Made by a program: the position numbers and the translations under genes
NCBI RefSeq assembly: GCF_901709675.1
Contig: NC_051108.1
Coordinates: 3,630,631 to 3,694,630, forward strand
DNA from: Syngnathus acus
Taxonomy: Eukaryota > Chordata > Actinopteri > Syngnathiformes > Syngnathidae
Direction: 5' to 3'
DNA: 64,000 bases
In this document: positions 50,577-63,415 of the stretch, piece after piece
How the letters are laid out: the number at the start of each line of letters is the position of its first letter
How positions within the stretch are numbered: the first letter of the stretch is position 1
The notes under the pieces: generated by a model
Database searches by the model: none
Told to the model about the DNA's origin: nothing
What the model saw: only the letters and a program-made list of their open reading frames with translations

Positions 50577-51581
50577 ATGGCTATGCAAGCAGCGAAACGT
50601 GCGAATGTAAGTGTTTACTTCATGTTTTTGTTAATATTGTTTGAGGTAAATGTTTCACCTTGTTACTCAATGTTTAGCACACCGTTGTTTGCTAACTAGA
50701 TAGCCCACCAACGCAATCATAGTTGGGCCTACCGATCGGTAAATTTACCTCACTAAACTCATTTTTCCTCATAGTTGTATCTAACCTATTGAAATGTCTA
50801 CCTTAACGCATTAAGCATTACGTCACTGGGATGTTTGTAATATGTACGTTGATTTTATACCACCACTGTGACCAAATGGTTAGCATGTTTATATCTGCCC
50901 TGTGACCTCGAATTCACCTGTGACCCAAATGAAGACCATGTTTGGATGATTGATCTTCTAATGTTACTCTGTGAATGTCAATCTGCAGATACGACTGCCT
51001 CCAGAGGTCAACAGAATCCTCTACATTAGGAACCTTCCCTATAAGATCACAGGGGAGGAAATGTATGATATCTTTGGAAAATATGGACCAATACGGCAAA
51101 TCAGAACGTAAGTATGTCAAGTATTTATCAGTCAGTGCTCCGACATCCTGGAAAGAAGCTTGAGAAAGAATATGCATCAGCGTGAAATCATTGAGCATGC
51201 TTTGTTTTCAGAGGTAACACACCGGAATCAAGAGGAACAGCCTATGTGGTTTATGAAGATATTTTCGATGCCAAAAATGCTTGCGATCATCTGTCCGGCT
51301 TCAACGTCTGCAACCGCTACTTGGTTGTTCTGTACTACAACGCAAACAGGGTATGTGCATGCCTTTTCTTTTTTTTTTAATTTTGTAAATCAGCATAATT
51401 TAATTTCCTGATGTTGCTGTTTTCTAACTTTGTAGCAGGTAATTAAATCTTAATTTACATGATTTTTTTTTTTGTCGTGTGATTTTTACAGGCATTCCAG
51501 AAAATGGACACAAAAAAGAAAGAGGAACAGTTGAAGCTCCTAAAAGAAAAATATGGCATCAACACAGATCCCCCAAAGTAG
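50577..51581 (+). CDS. sf3b6: Splicing factor 3b subunit 6 (p14, SF3B14a)
   Basis: Nuclear U2 snRNP / SF3b subunit that contacts the branch-point adenosine and binds SF3B1. Four exons (50577-50606, 50989-51107, 51212-51350, 51492-51581) encode 125 residues, the same length as human and nearly identical. A single RRM has RNP2 ILYIRNL at about residues 20-26 and RNP1 GTAYVVYED at about 57-65. The C-terminal helix ends [10 protein letters not shown]. The first coding exon holds only [10 protein letters not shown]. The polyadenylation signal is AATAAA at 51908-51913. The gene is divergent from tdrd6 and convergent with vsnl1. Confidence 0.98.
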
Positions 51582-52082
51582 AATTCATAAAATGTCTCTC
51601 TTTTTTTTTTTTTATTCTGTTTTCCTTGCAATTTGTGTCAACTACTTTCACATTCATAACCATAGACATCAATTTTTTTTAAATTTGTGTTCTGTTAATA
51701 TAAGGGGTTATTTTTATGCAGAGGTTAAAATTGTTACATTGGAAATAAAGTGCAGGAATGCTGTTTTGCTTCCTGAGACTTGGTTTTAACCTGTATTTAG
51801 ATTTTTTTTGTAACAATTTGACCTAGAAATGAATGTTTCCTCTTCTTTTTTTAGCGATCATTGACTTTAAATTAGCTTTGATCGATATTATGTTGCACTG
51901 TCTGTAAAATAAAAGTTCTTTCTCAGAATTGACTCATTTACTGGTACATATTTTAGAGTGAAAATGTTAACGTCATTTACTTTATATTAATGTCATTTAG
52001 AAACAGATAATGCCTGATTAATATTTGCTGTCTGAGTGTCTTACCGCCTGTGTTGGAGAAAGAGAGGTAAAACAGCCCATAG

Positions 52083-53684
52083 AGTTCCTTTTATTAGATT
52101 AAATCACAACACAGGGTGTAGTGCAGCCATGTCATCGGGAACACAATACATGCTACAAAAGAATTCTTGTACACAGTTGCCTTTTGCTTACATTTGGCAT
52201 CTTGAGCTTTGCAACAACAGACATGTAGTTAGAAATGCCCCCCCCCCCCAAAAATAACTCAAAAAGGTCTGGTAGAGTTTTAAACGACAAGGACAAGCTA
52301 CACTACTGAGGAATAAGTATTAGAACACAATTGCTAATGAAACACTAGACTGTGTTGAATTAAAGCGTAAAATGGGTAGGGTGGACTTATTTACTGAAAG
52401 TTAATGATGGGTTCTCTGGGGAAGGCCCCACGCTTCTACTGACCTTCGTGACACTTTGCATTCATACAATGAGCGCCATATATTAAAAAAGTACAAAAAG
52501 GCTGAGCGGGTAAATTGTTTAACGAGAAGGGTTGTCCTCTTCTGTTTCAATGAATGCACTCTTTGACAAAGAACTAAAAAGTTGAAATGCAGACCTAATT
52601 CTCTTCGACTCAATTTCCATATTTGTACTGACCTGCAAAGATCAGTCTGGAATTGATTGTGTTGAAAAACACATTCATAATTTCGGCCGTCGAAAGGCAA
52701 TATTTAAAAACCCAATTGATTGATTGATCCTTAATCAGGGATGTTTTGGGTGAACTCACACAGTGTCTATGTTCTAGATTCGTCCCATCAAATCAACGGC
52801 GTGCAATTGTCTCATGACGGTGTGTGATGCTCAAAGTCTGGGGTTGAGGGTTACTACACCTACAATGACACAGTATAAGCAGTCAGGGAGAAAAAAAAAA
52901 AAGGCAACCCACAATGATGTGGTTCCCCACCCTTTTCTTTCAAAAAGAAATGTTTTCCTTACAGCTATCAAATTTGATAAGGCTTTCTTGTCCTCAACCG
53001 CAGGGTGCAAAACGTTTTAAGCGTTTTAAGGCAGAACCTAAAGGCATGCAAAATATCTACTTTTTTTTTTTTTTTTAGTATTTCTGACAGTACAAGCATG
53101 TTGAGAAGGAAACGCCGGACAAACCACTTGTCTGTTGTATTATCTAGAGCTAATATTTGACAGATAGAGGCAGATGCATAACCATATAGGAATTTGGTTT
53201 GGTTGATTTAAGTAAACACGCACAGCTAGCATCAGTGGAACAACAAATAGAGTATAGCGGAAAATCCAGTGTAGCACGTCATTGATGCTCCGATAGAATG
53301 AAACTGGAGGGAAAAAAAAAACATCGCACACTTCACATTTTGGCATTTGATTTTTTTTTAAAATAATTTAAATATATATTTATATATCTTTATATATTAT
53401 TTGTGCGTGGCATTATTATACAGTGGCTTACTGTTGTGTATATGTACGTGTGTCTGTCACTGTGTGTGTGTGTTTATGTTTTGTTAAAGCAAATAACATT
53501 CTCATGCACACAAGTGTTTTAAACACAAGAAGCAAGATCCATTGAAAGGTCGTCCAAGCATTTTTTCTGTTATTTGTTCAGTGGAAATAGCTGCAAACTG
53601 AATGGAACATGAAATTCTTTCTGTGCAGTCCGTGGCGGTAGCGGCGATGCCGTCTTGTCGGGCTTGTGCCGCTCGCCCTTCATC
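52083..53684 (-). other. probable vsnl1 3' UTR
   Basis: No coding sequence is seen between the sf3b6 polyadenylation signal and the vsnl1 stop. TTTATT at about 52090 on the + strand (AATAAA on -) would give vsnl1 a 3' UTR of about 1.6 kb. Several T-runs and an AT-rich tract (53350-53400) are present. The extent is inferred. Confidence 0.45.
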
Positions 53685-56600
53685 TTATTTCTGGAGGTCG
53701 CACTGCAGGAGTAATACAATGGAGGGGTCACTCTTGGCCGCCTCTTTGAATTCGTCCAGCGAGATCTGGTCGTCGTTGTTCTTATCCATCTTGGAAAAGA
53801 TCTTGTCCACACGCTGCGCGGGCGTCAGCCCGTCCTCGTTCATTTTCATCATGATCACTGTGCCCACCATTTTGTAGATTGCCTGCAAGGATGGAATCAG
53901 AAGAGCAGAACTTGGAAGGCGGGAAGAACAAAAAAGATTATGGCAACAGATTTGGAGGAGCAATATATTCGCCATTAATGGAGAATTGTTTGTGAATTGT
54001 TCCAGTCTAAAAAACACCAGCTTTTGGCATCTTGTCCTTATTTAAAAAAGAATTTTGTGGTCCTATCTGAAACCCTACTGGGTCTGGTGACAAATTGTGG
54101 CTCCTCTCCATCTTTTAAATTGCCCATCCTCTTTTGTTTCTTGCAGTGTACAATGAACAGCAGCTGCTACACCTCCTCCCACTAGGGGGCACAATAGGAC
54201 AATAAAAACGCTTCATTCGTCCCTGATTTTCCACTTGCCTGGTTTTGGAGCTCACAGACAAAAAGCCCCAGGCTTGAAGGAAATGTGTGAATTGGCCTTC
54301 AAGATCCAAGATATCCAGCAGGCGAATATGATGACTCATACCGACTGACTCCCGAATTTATCTCTTGCCTTGGTGTCTCATTGTCAGTGACTCCATAGTT
54401 TCACACAATGTCTCCATGGCAAAGAACAAAACTGAGGAAGTTGTATTGCAGTATATTTGTGTGGGCAACCGCAACTTATTCGAGAAAGTCGTAAACCGGA
54501 GAAGCCCACATTTTGAATTCTACATTTCATGAAATCCATCATGTAAATGATCAATCCCTACCTCAATGATCTCCAGCATCTCCACCCGTGTTATCTTGCC
54601 ATCTCCATCCAGGTCATACATGTTGAAGGCCCAATTAAGCTTCTGCTCGAAGCTGCCCCGTGATGTGATGGACAACGCACAGATGAACTCTCTGAAGTCG
54701 ATGGTGCCATCGCTATTCTTGTCGAAGGTCCTAAAGGCGTGCTGGGCGAACTTGGACGCATCACCATAAGGGAAAAACTACAAGGGGAGAAAAAAGTGAA
54801 TCTTGTTTTAACGTACTAACAAATTCAAAGGAAAACAACAGCATGTTTGTGTGACCTCTTAATCGATTTAGGAGGTCAGCACAGTGATTTGTGAAGACCA
54901 GCCTTTCGTTGGGCTGCCACATCCTGGAACAGCAGGAGACATATGGGGTTGAGTTGGCGTGAGGACAAAAGCCAATGAAGCAATGAAGGAGAGAAGAGGA
55001 AGCAACTGCAGCCTCTTAAGAAGCTGCAAAGTTATGAAACACATTGTGTTATGTAAAATCAGAGCGAGATGGAGGAAAGAAAGTGGGACAGATGGATGAG
55101 GCGGCGGCGGGGGGGGCGCAAGAGACTAAGATTTCCGTGACTGCAGTACTTTGACTTTTATAAGTTTAAAGTGGCAGCAGGAATTTCTTTAACGAGGGCG
55201 ATGAGCACTTGATCATATTTCATTCATCCACAGGTGTCAAACTCCAGGCCTGGGGGCCAGATACGGCCCGCCACATCATTTTATGTGGCCCGCGAAGACA
55301 AATTGTGCATCAAATTCGTGTTATTACTAGAATTGCAAATTGTCTTCACTTTCAATAATATCTTTTTTTTAAAATATTTGACCAGTTTTGACTCGTCTGA
55401 TTTGAAAACGAGTTTGTTTTGTAGCTTTCACTGTATATAATATGAAGTGCTCATACATTTATTTGGGTTGGCAGTCATAATGGCCCTTTTGAAAGAAGCT
55501 ATGACTACAATGCGGCCCGTGAAAAAAATGAGTTTGACACCCCTGCTTTAATCAACTACTGGGACAATTCATTCTGCAATATTGATATTAAAAAAACGAC
55601 ATCAAAACAATCAGTAAGCTACCAGTTAGCCATGCTTCTTATTAAACTTTAGTATTCTTTGTATTTATCCGCTCTGTGTTGCCCTCTGCTAAGTCTCATT
55701 CCCATCCCGAGGTTGGGTTTTACAATTCTGTGATGAGGTTGGCTTTACAAGTTGAATGTCAGAGTTTATACAGACACAGCTGAGAGCTAACATCAGTGGA
55801 TAATTTGAGCCTGGCACAAGCCAGGATGGCGAACGCACACGCAAAACACATACACACACTGTTGTGAAGCAGAACATTAAAGCCTCTCTAATCAGGCTGC
55901 AAGCTGGCACTGGTGATCATCCAAACACTTTGATTGGCAGAGAAGGGAAAGGAGACACTTGACAAGTCGCACTTCAGTGAAAGCCATTTCTCACAGACTG
56001 GATGCAACATCGAAGAACAGATGCATAATTCGGTCCGTGATGGAGCACACACACACATGGTGAAATAGCACAAAGAAGCTCATCAGGAAGTGAGAAAAGG
56101 ATTTAACAAGTTTGGGTTGAAAATAACCCCCTTAGCAGCAACCCCCAGATCCACATTTGTGTTTTGCTTGGTGCTCTTTAGATAAGAGCTAAGCTGGACA
56201 GACATCTTGCAGCTTAAAAGCTTTCAGTGATGAGCTTGCAAGGGTCAGGATTTCAAATGGGGAGATTTTGTTATTCTATGTTGCAGTTTGGGGAGTTGCA
56301 GATTGCATGTAACTGGATTATATTCGACAAGCCGTTATCTGGAAAGCAAAAAGGATCGAATGGAGCCAAATTATAAATACAGTACATTAAAAAAAAAAAT
56401 CTCCAATTTGAAGCGATTAAAATTCCCTCGCTCATTATATTGTGTTTGATGTTGCAATTCCTCTCCTGCTTGATCAATAATTAAATTAAACAAGCTGTGG
56501 AAATACAGAGCCTTATTCAAAGTGGAATGAAAAGTATATGTGACGTTTGTGGAAAATAATTATTTTGAATTTGTGCTTCATAACAAAATTGAATTGGATT

Positions 56601-59600
56601 GAATTCGATTCAGCCGCATCAACGATTCTATCCACATCCCTTCGGGGCTAATTTTCTCACTGAGTTTCCCTGCCAATCACATGACCAGTTAGACTGGGAG
56701 AAGATCCAGAGCCACTTTCAAGACATTTCAGACTAGTCACAATGCTCCACTCGGAAATAACCAAGTACTATATTACTGAATACCCAGCAAAGAGATTTAT
56801 AAATGCTTTATGACTTTCGGGATCTATTCATCAACAGGACAACATTACAAATGTGTGCAAGATTCACACTGTTGCCGTTTCCTGCCTCCTATGTGCTGAC
56901 TGTGTTCTAATTCAGATACAGATGGGCGGCTAAGCAGGGCAACAAGCAGAGTGTGACTCATTGCTTGGCTGCCAGGCTTGGTAGGTGAACCTGGGGTTTA
57001 CTCTCCGCCTGTTGTGACGCAGTTTGCATGGAAACATTCATCGGCAAGCAGCTTGAGTGAAGTGAGAAGGCCTTTTTAAACACTCAGCATCAGCTTGTAA
57101 CCTTCTCACGCTTATCCGTGCACAAAGACAATGCCAGAGAAGAGCGGAAGCAAAAGAGGGTAGACTGAGAATTCATGCGTAAGCATGTGATGTGATGCAA
57201 CTGTGACACGCAAGCTCTTGTTCTAGATTATCTGGATGGCCAGAATGTGGCTGAATTTATTTTACAGTGCCCCCATGTCGTAAATACATAATAGTGTACA
57301 TAGTATAATGTCCTGTCTTTGCATGCGTGTATGCATAAGATGACTATTTTTTACATAGTATTGTCATATTTTACCTTCATGTATTTTTTGCTTGGTATAT
57401 TGGCAAATCACTGTTTCACCAATTCCCCAAATGTGTTTATAAGCAAACTTACTTAAATTGGGTTAGCCAGCTGATTTTTATGGGTAATGATTTTGTTTTG
57501 TAGATTACAACTAAACTAACTAACACTGTTGCATAAATTAGTTTCCATGTTCCAATGTATTATAGGTTTGATTATTTTAAATATTTTTTCGTCCATATTT
57601 TTCTATCGCTTTAACAATCGAAAGCAAAGCAAAAAAACAATTTTAATAATCATAGTATTCAATTACAGTACAGTTAAAATATTCATGAACCCTAGAGTGT
57701 GCTCAGATGCAGTGCAAAACACTAATAAAGCATTTGTGGTTTCTAACCACTTGTGGTGGTGTTAGCATTTCCCTCCATAATGGGATGCTCATAATGTGGT
57801 AGGCTGTTTGTTATGGAGTTCCCATGACGGAGCTGGACGTGCATATTAAAAGTGGAAACATTCATTGTGTTACAGGTTTTGTTTCCTGGCCTGGCTCCCG
57901 CAGGGGCCCGTCAAAAACAAGTTTCATCGTAGGGACGCTTTCAGACTGGGCTGAAATTGAAATTTAGTTTGGAACAACTTAAAATTTTATACAAATTTCT
58001 TGCCTTGAAATGTTTTCTCAAGGACGGAATTCCTATAGGAGGGAAATATGATTTGATATACAAGTGTGCAAAGAGAGAAAAGTTGGAGGAAGATGTCAAT
58101 GAAAAACACCTTTGGGCAATCTGAGGTTCTGAACTACTGATGTCATGGAAACAAGATAAATGTAGAACTTATTTTTTCATGGTTCTGAAATGACCTATAA
58201 AAAAAAAAAGATCTACTGTATTTTCCGCACTATAAGGCGCACTGGATTATAAGGCGCACCTTCAATGAATGGCCCATTTTGAAATTTTGTCCATATATAA
58301 AGCGCACCGGATTATAAGGCGCACCTTCAATGAATGGCCCATTTTAAAACTTTGTCCATATATAAGTCCATATATTTGGACACGCCTGACGTAGTGGCTC
58401 AATATTGGTCCATATATAAGGCGCACCGGATTATAAGGCGCACTGTCGGCTTTTGAGAAAATTGGAGGTTTTTAGGTGCGGAAAATACAGTACATCTTAA
58501 TCAAAACATTCATTTTTCAAAGAATGAAAAAGTGACCTTTTTGTAAATGATATTTTGAATTTGATATAACTGCCTTTAAAACGAGATAAAAAAAATATGT
58601 TCTGAACTTATTCCTTTCATTCAAATCTCACAGGCGCAATGTCTAAAAATCCTGTATGCTAAAATCCATGAGTGTGAATGAATCACAGTAATGGTTGACT
58701 CGTCTGAGTTCATCAGGCAGCATTCGCTCGGTTCTCACTGAGATGGGTGTGAATGTAAGTGTGAATGGGTTGTTTCTATATGTGCCTTGTGACTGACTGG
58801 CGACAAGTCCATAGTAGCTTGTAACAGGCTCCAAGCGTGTTTTTCATGTGTGGAAATTGAATCGATGGATGAGTGTGATGGATCGCCTTTGTCAACATGT
58901 CAACATGAGTCCAGGGTGTACCTCACATTGCACCCTTAGCATCCTAGTGACCCTGAAATGAATAAATGGTAGCCAATATATGAATGCAAGGACATTTTCC
59001 AAATACGGTAATCCAGAAAAAGCACGTTTGCTGACCTAAGAATAAATAAATTATATATTGGTGTCCATGCTCATCTTGCTCAACATGTTCGTAATGATCT
59101 TTGAGCGTGACAAGTGTTTCAGCTCTTGTTCCAAATGGCTTACAAAGGAGCTGATGTATCTGGCATGTGAAATTTCACACACTGACGTATAAGAGCCTCA
59201 GTGAATGAAATGTCACAAGTCGACAGCCATCCCTTTTGGCTACGGTGGTGTCAACAATAGCACCGCATAACTTCCAACTTCATTTTGAAGTCAAAGTTTT
59301 TCCTTTGGTGTTATTGACCAACATGTTTTTACATGAATTAAGATGGAAATCATTTGTGCCATATTATCCAGCCATTCAAACATCCAATTGTAAGACAACT
59401 TCTCCTGCTGTACTGTTTAACAAAATATTTCCTATTTTCATGACCAAATAATAATAAAATAAAAAAGGGCGATTTGCGCCGATGTGGGTGTGAACAAAGT
59501 CCATACACTGGGTTGCTTAGCATGGCACACCAGATGCGATGGCACAGCATATCAGGAGGAATGAAAACTACTTTTAAATCCATTTTCTTTTGGCTGATTT

Positions 59601-61599
59601 TGTAAAAGTGCTGCATTTTTTTGTTTGGATCTTGCATGTGTTGCATGACTCCATCAGAGTTAATAACTAGTAAATAATGCACACACACAGACATTCATAT
59701 TTTTCCTGTTTTTGCCCCTTGCTTTCCTGTTTTCAAGCAACACTACCCCCCCATACGCACACAATCACTCTTCACAGGAACAATGTGTCCTGTTAATGTG
59801 AGGTTACAGCAGATTGTTTTTCCACTTATCAGCTTGCTGGATTTAAATAAAGCCCTATCATGGATTCCCTGTTGCCTAGAAACACAATAGGTTGCATCAA
59901 TAACGGGATATTCCATCCAACCAACGTGGCTATTTGGTGCAAATTTACCTGCCTGTGTGTTTTTTGTTATTGTAATTTTCATATTTACTTTATGTAAAAA
60001 AAATCCTCAGTTTGTAACTCTGCGGTGAATTCTGATTTTTGGGTTGTTCTATTTTAAATAATTTGAAGAATGTTATTAGAATCAATGGGCGGAAATGGAA
60101 ATTTCACAGAGTTTTTCAATTGATAGCTTCCGAGCCATGACGCAAAAGTTTGTCTCTTTCTTTCCTGGTTGGGAGCTGATGCGTGAACTCCATTGGCATT
60201 TAAAATGAAGTGCACTTGTGACCTCAGTGCCCGTGCAGGAGGGTCTTATGTAACTGAAGCACCCTCTGGCATTTCCTGGCACCGGTTATAAAAGATTAAT
60301 GCTCATTCTTACGCTGCTCACAATGCAGGCTGGCATCCGAACTCTGAAGAATTGTACACAATGAGATTAAACACAAATAAAAAATGACGTTTACACCAAT
60401 GTAATCAGAGTAACTATACAATTACACAACAATTGTCATTTTATCAAACTATAATACGCGGTAATTGAATTCAGTTTTTAAAATTGTGTCTTTCCGGTAT
60501 TTCTCCATACAAATTAGACTCCTCTAAAAGGCGGGTAGCCAACAAATAGTTGTAATATTTCTCAAAAAAAACCTCCCAGTTGTGTTTTTTGTCAGTTCAA
60601 TTGTGAAATCGTCACTGTTTATAAGACTAAATGAAATGAATAAGTCATTGAATAAATTCACACCTGCTGTTTAATGAGATACAGTAGGCCAAATATTAAC
60701 GTGAGTAGAGGCCAATCTGATATCTGCGTCTCTGTTGGTTTTCTGCCCAGATACAGAAGCAGCAAATGGGACCATGCCGATAGTCAATTTATGATCAACA
60801 AAATTGATTAATGCTGAGTGGTAAATATAATATATTTTTACTCACAGCAATGTCAATCATTAAATTTAGTTAAAATAAATTCATAATGAGCTAATTCGAT
60901 CAGATTACTGTCTGTACAACTTGCTGATATATTCATACAACTATCTAGCAAAAAAAAACCATTATCTTTGGATGTTTAAAAGGTTTCAGCAAGATAATAT
61001 CTGGTTCATATTTCTGGAAAAAATAAAAAGACTGAAAACGCAGGCATGTGTGCGGGAGTGATCATGGCTGACTTAATTCATAGCCAATCAAAGCAGCTAA
61101 CTAACTAACCACTAATTTTAAAATAACTTTTTTTTTTAATTTAGTTTGGTCTCTGTGGTTTTCAACCACCTTCAATCCAACCATCTTAGCAATCATCGTT
61201 GCTAAGATGTGACCCCAAGGTCAAGTGACTGCAGAATGCTCCCATTGTGATTTTAAAATTGGAGATGGGACTCTGCTTTTGTTCAGTCTAGTGAATGTGT
61301 GTGCGTCTTTGCTTGAGTGCACAGGATTGATTCCTCCTTTGATTTTTCTCTATTCTTGGACCTTGGAAGAAGGCAACCATCTATTTTGGGATGAAATCAT
61401 TTGACCAAAACTTGCTGCGTGTGATCATATGATTCACCTTGACATAGAGCTGCTGGAACTCCTCTAGGTTCAGACGTCCAGTGGGACAGTCCTTCAGGAA
61501 ACCCTTGTACCACTGCTTTAGTTCATGTTCATTGAATTCTGTATTCTTCACCAGGTCTTCCATCACCTCGGGGGTCAGCTTGCTGTTCTGTTTCCCCAT
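53685..61599 (-). CDS. vsnl1: Visinin-like 1 (VILIP-1), neuronal calcium sensor
   Basis: Calcium-myristoyl switch protein of neurons. Three coding exons on the minus strand (61438-61599, 54562-54777, 53685-53882) give exactly 191 residues, the normal length. [20 protein letters not shown] carries the N-myristoylation Gly2 and matches VSNL1 rather than hippocalcin. EF-hand 1 is inactive (DCPTGRLN, the NCS-family Cys-Pro substitution). EF2 ([12 protein letters not shown]), EF3 ([12 protein letters not shown]) and EF4 ([12 protein letters not shown]) have complete calcium ligands, although EF4 has Asp where Gly is usual. The protein ends in QCDLQK. The ATG lies 5 bases after a splice acceptor at 61604, so the 5' UTR exon is upstream of 61.6 kb, possibly beyond the window. 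Confidence 0.97.
54179..54191 (+). promoter_or_regulatory. CTCF-like motif in vsnl1 intron
   Basis: CCACTAGGGGGCA is an essentially perfect match to the central CTCF consensus. It lies between the second and third coding exons of vsnl1. Occupancy is not shown. Confidence 0.4.
55229..55545. mobile_element. hAT-like MITE, copy A
   Basis: Non-coding element of about 317 bp with ends CACAGGTGTCAAACTC and GAGTTTGACACCCCTG (inverted). The interior has CAGATACGGCCCGCCACATC and ATTTTATGTGGCCCGCGAAG, a sequence widespread in fish genomes. It is strongly similar to the copy at 62953. The flanks CATTCATC and CTTTAATC match at 6 of 8 positions, a possible decayed 8-bp target duplication. Confidence 0.8.
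58216..58490. mobile_element. TA-flanked MITE with CTGTATTTTCCGCAC ends
   Basis: 275-bp element with inverted ends CTGTATTTTCCGCAC and GTGCGGAAAATACAG. TA dinucleotides immediately outside (58214-58215, 58491-58492) point to Tc1/mariner-type insertion. The interior repeats ATTATAAGGCGCACC and TTCAATGAATGGCCCATTTT in tandem, a familiar fish repeat. Confidence 0.85.
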
Positions 61600-61604
61600 T
61601 TTGC

Positions 61605-62952
61605 CTGCACACAAACACACACACACATACAAATGTCTATTACAAAAAGAGAGTGGTGATTGAATGAAAACCGAGATTGCTACAGAACTCTGAATGTGTT
61701 TGAATAATGTCTTGGTTTGTGTCTAGTAATAGGTTCAGCAATGAGACATACATTTTTCTTTCTTCATTTGATCAGCTAGCTTTATTAGTTTTTTTCATAT
61801 TTAGAAGCAGCCAGTCAGAACCAATGAAATCAGTTCAGCCAGAAGTGCAATACATTTCAGACACTTTATTTTGAACTTGCATTTTCTGCCATAATATCCA
61901 CAAATGAGTAGAAATCTTAAATGTGGGGATTTGTTGTGGTAATTATGGTGTAGCAATAATGGGAATCCCTGCGAGTTAAATGGCAATCCGTCAGGGACAA
62001 CAAAAACAAAGCCATCTGCACAAAAAATGGAAGGCAGAATATTTACGCCCTTACAATCATGTTGAACATTTGAAACACTCAGACAAGACCGAGGCTCACA
62101 AGTCGTGTCATTTTATGTAGACTTGTAATTACAGATAAACACTAGCCATGACTGACTGTCATCAAAACTAGACATTGAATTCTAAGATGCTATTTCAGCC
62201 ATGACATTTGAGCTCATCAAGGCTCTATTCTTTTTGATTTGTGTTCACATCTTAAAAGGAGCAGATTGCAACGAAACAATGCACGACATTTTCTTGATAA
62301 AATAAATTGGTAATCTGATGTATTTGTGGAAAAACAATATAACATGGCTGATGGATTCATTTGGGCAGCGATGGTGTGATAATGCAGTCAATTCCAGTTG
62401 CATAAAATGGCCGCCTAGAAATAATGTTCTCATGAATAAATAACTCTATTGTTCACTTTGGACAAACCCAATAGCTACGCTGTAAAATACATTTTCAAAT
62501 GTATGTGATGTGTTTGTATTACATTATGAGATGACTTGTAATCTTGAATGAAAAATTCTCACTGTGTTGAGTATTTTCAATGACTCCCTCCTTTAATTGA
62601 CACAATTTTATTTATTATGCTCATGCTTCCAAAGATATCAATAAAAGTATCAGTGGAAAAAAAACGGGGAACTTCCTAGTCACCACTGCTGAGCATTCAC
62701 TTGTGCAGTGAAGCACAGACGTTCCATCTTATATTATATCAACCTTGAGAGGACACTTAAAAAAAAAATCCTGAGTGATGGTGCAGCAGTGAAAGTGAGT
62801 AAACAGAACATATAACAGCGTTTTGACTTTTGTATGTTGTCAGACGAGATGGGCAGAACCTTGAGGCGGCAGTTGTCAGAAGATAGATGAGATTTTTGAG
62901 GGGGTGGAATAGGTGTGTGTGTGCGTGTGTGAGCTCTTGGTAGACGCTAAAG
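61605..62952 (-). other. vsnl1 upstream (5' UTR intron) region
   Basis: About 1.35 kb with no supported exon. It contains a GT tract near 62911-62931 just before the MITE. An untranslated vsnl1 exon was not found. Confidence 0.4.
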
Positions 62953-63273
62953 CACAGGTGTCAAACTCAAGGCCCGGGGGTCAGATACGGCCCGCCACAT
63001 CATTTTATGTGACGCAAATTGTGCATCAAATTCGTGTGTCATTACTAGAATTGCAAATTGTCTTCACTTTTCATAATATCTTTTTTTTTAAATATTTGAC
63101 CAGTTTTGACTCGTCTGATTTGAAAACGAGTTATTTGTCAGTTTGTTTTGTAGCTTTTACTGTATATAATATGAGGTGCTCATACATTTATTTGGGTTGA
63201 CAGTCATAATGGCCCTCCGAAAGAAGCTATGACGACAATGCGGCCCGCGAAAAAAATTAGTTTGACACCCCTG
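62953..63273. mobile_element. hAT-like MITE, copy B
   Basis: 321-bp element of the same family and orientation as the 55229 copy. It starts CACAGGTGTCAAACTCAAGG and ends TTTGACACCCCTG. The flanks CGCTAAAG and CTCTAAAG match at 7 of 8 positions, consistent with the 8-bp target duplication of hAT elements. It lacks the TGGCCCGCGAAG segment after ATTTTATG that copy A retains. Confidence 0.82.
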
Positions 63274-63344
63274 CTCTAAAGAACAGTCTGCTACAACAAA
63301 TACCACCAACATAGGACACATACGATTGCACAGGTTATTCATGT

Positions 63345-63415
63345 GGCTTGCTTGTCTAGCGGTATGACCCTTGCTTGGGGTGCGAAAGGTCCAACTGCTG
63401 AAATCGAATGGAAAA
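63345..63415 (+). pseudogene. tRNA-Pro-like pseudogene
   Basis: GGCTTGCTTGTCTAGCGGTA, followed by TGACCCTTGCTTGGGGTGCG, follows the tRNA-Pro pattern through the D arm and anticodon arm (anticodon would be GGG, loop TTGGGGT). The T arm is destroyed (no GGTTCAAAT) and the acceptor ends do not pair, so it is a dead tRNA or tRNA-derived SINE fragment. Confidence 0.5.

Larger units (their letters stand above)
54778..61437 (-). other. vsnl1 intron 1 of the coding region (6.7 kb)
   Basis: Long intron with two MITEs (55229-55545 and 58216-58490), a short G/C-rich patch near 55095-55120 and otherwise AT-rich sequence. No nested gene is recognised. Confidence 0.7.
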
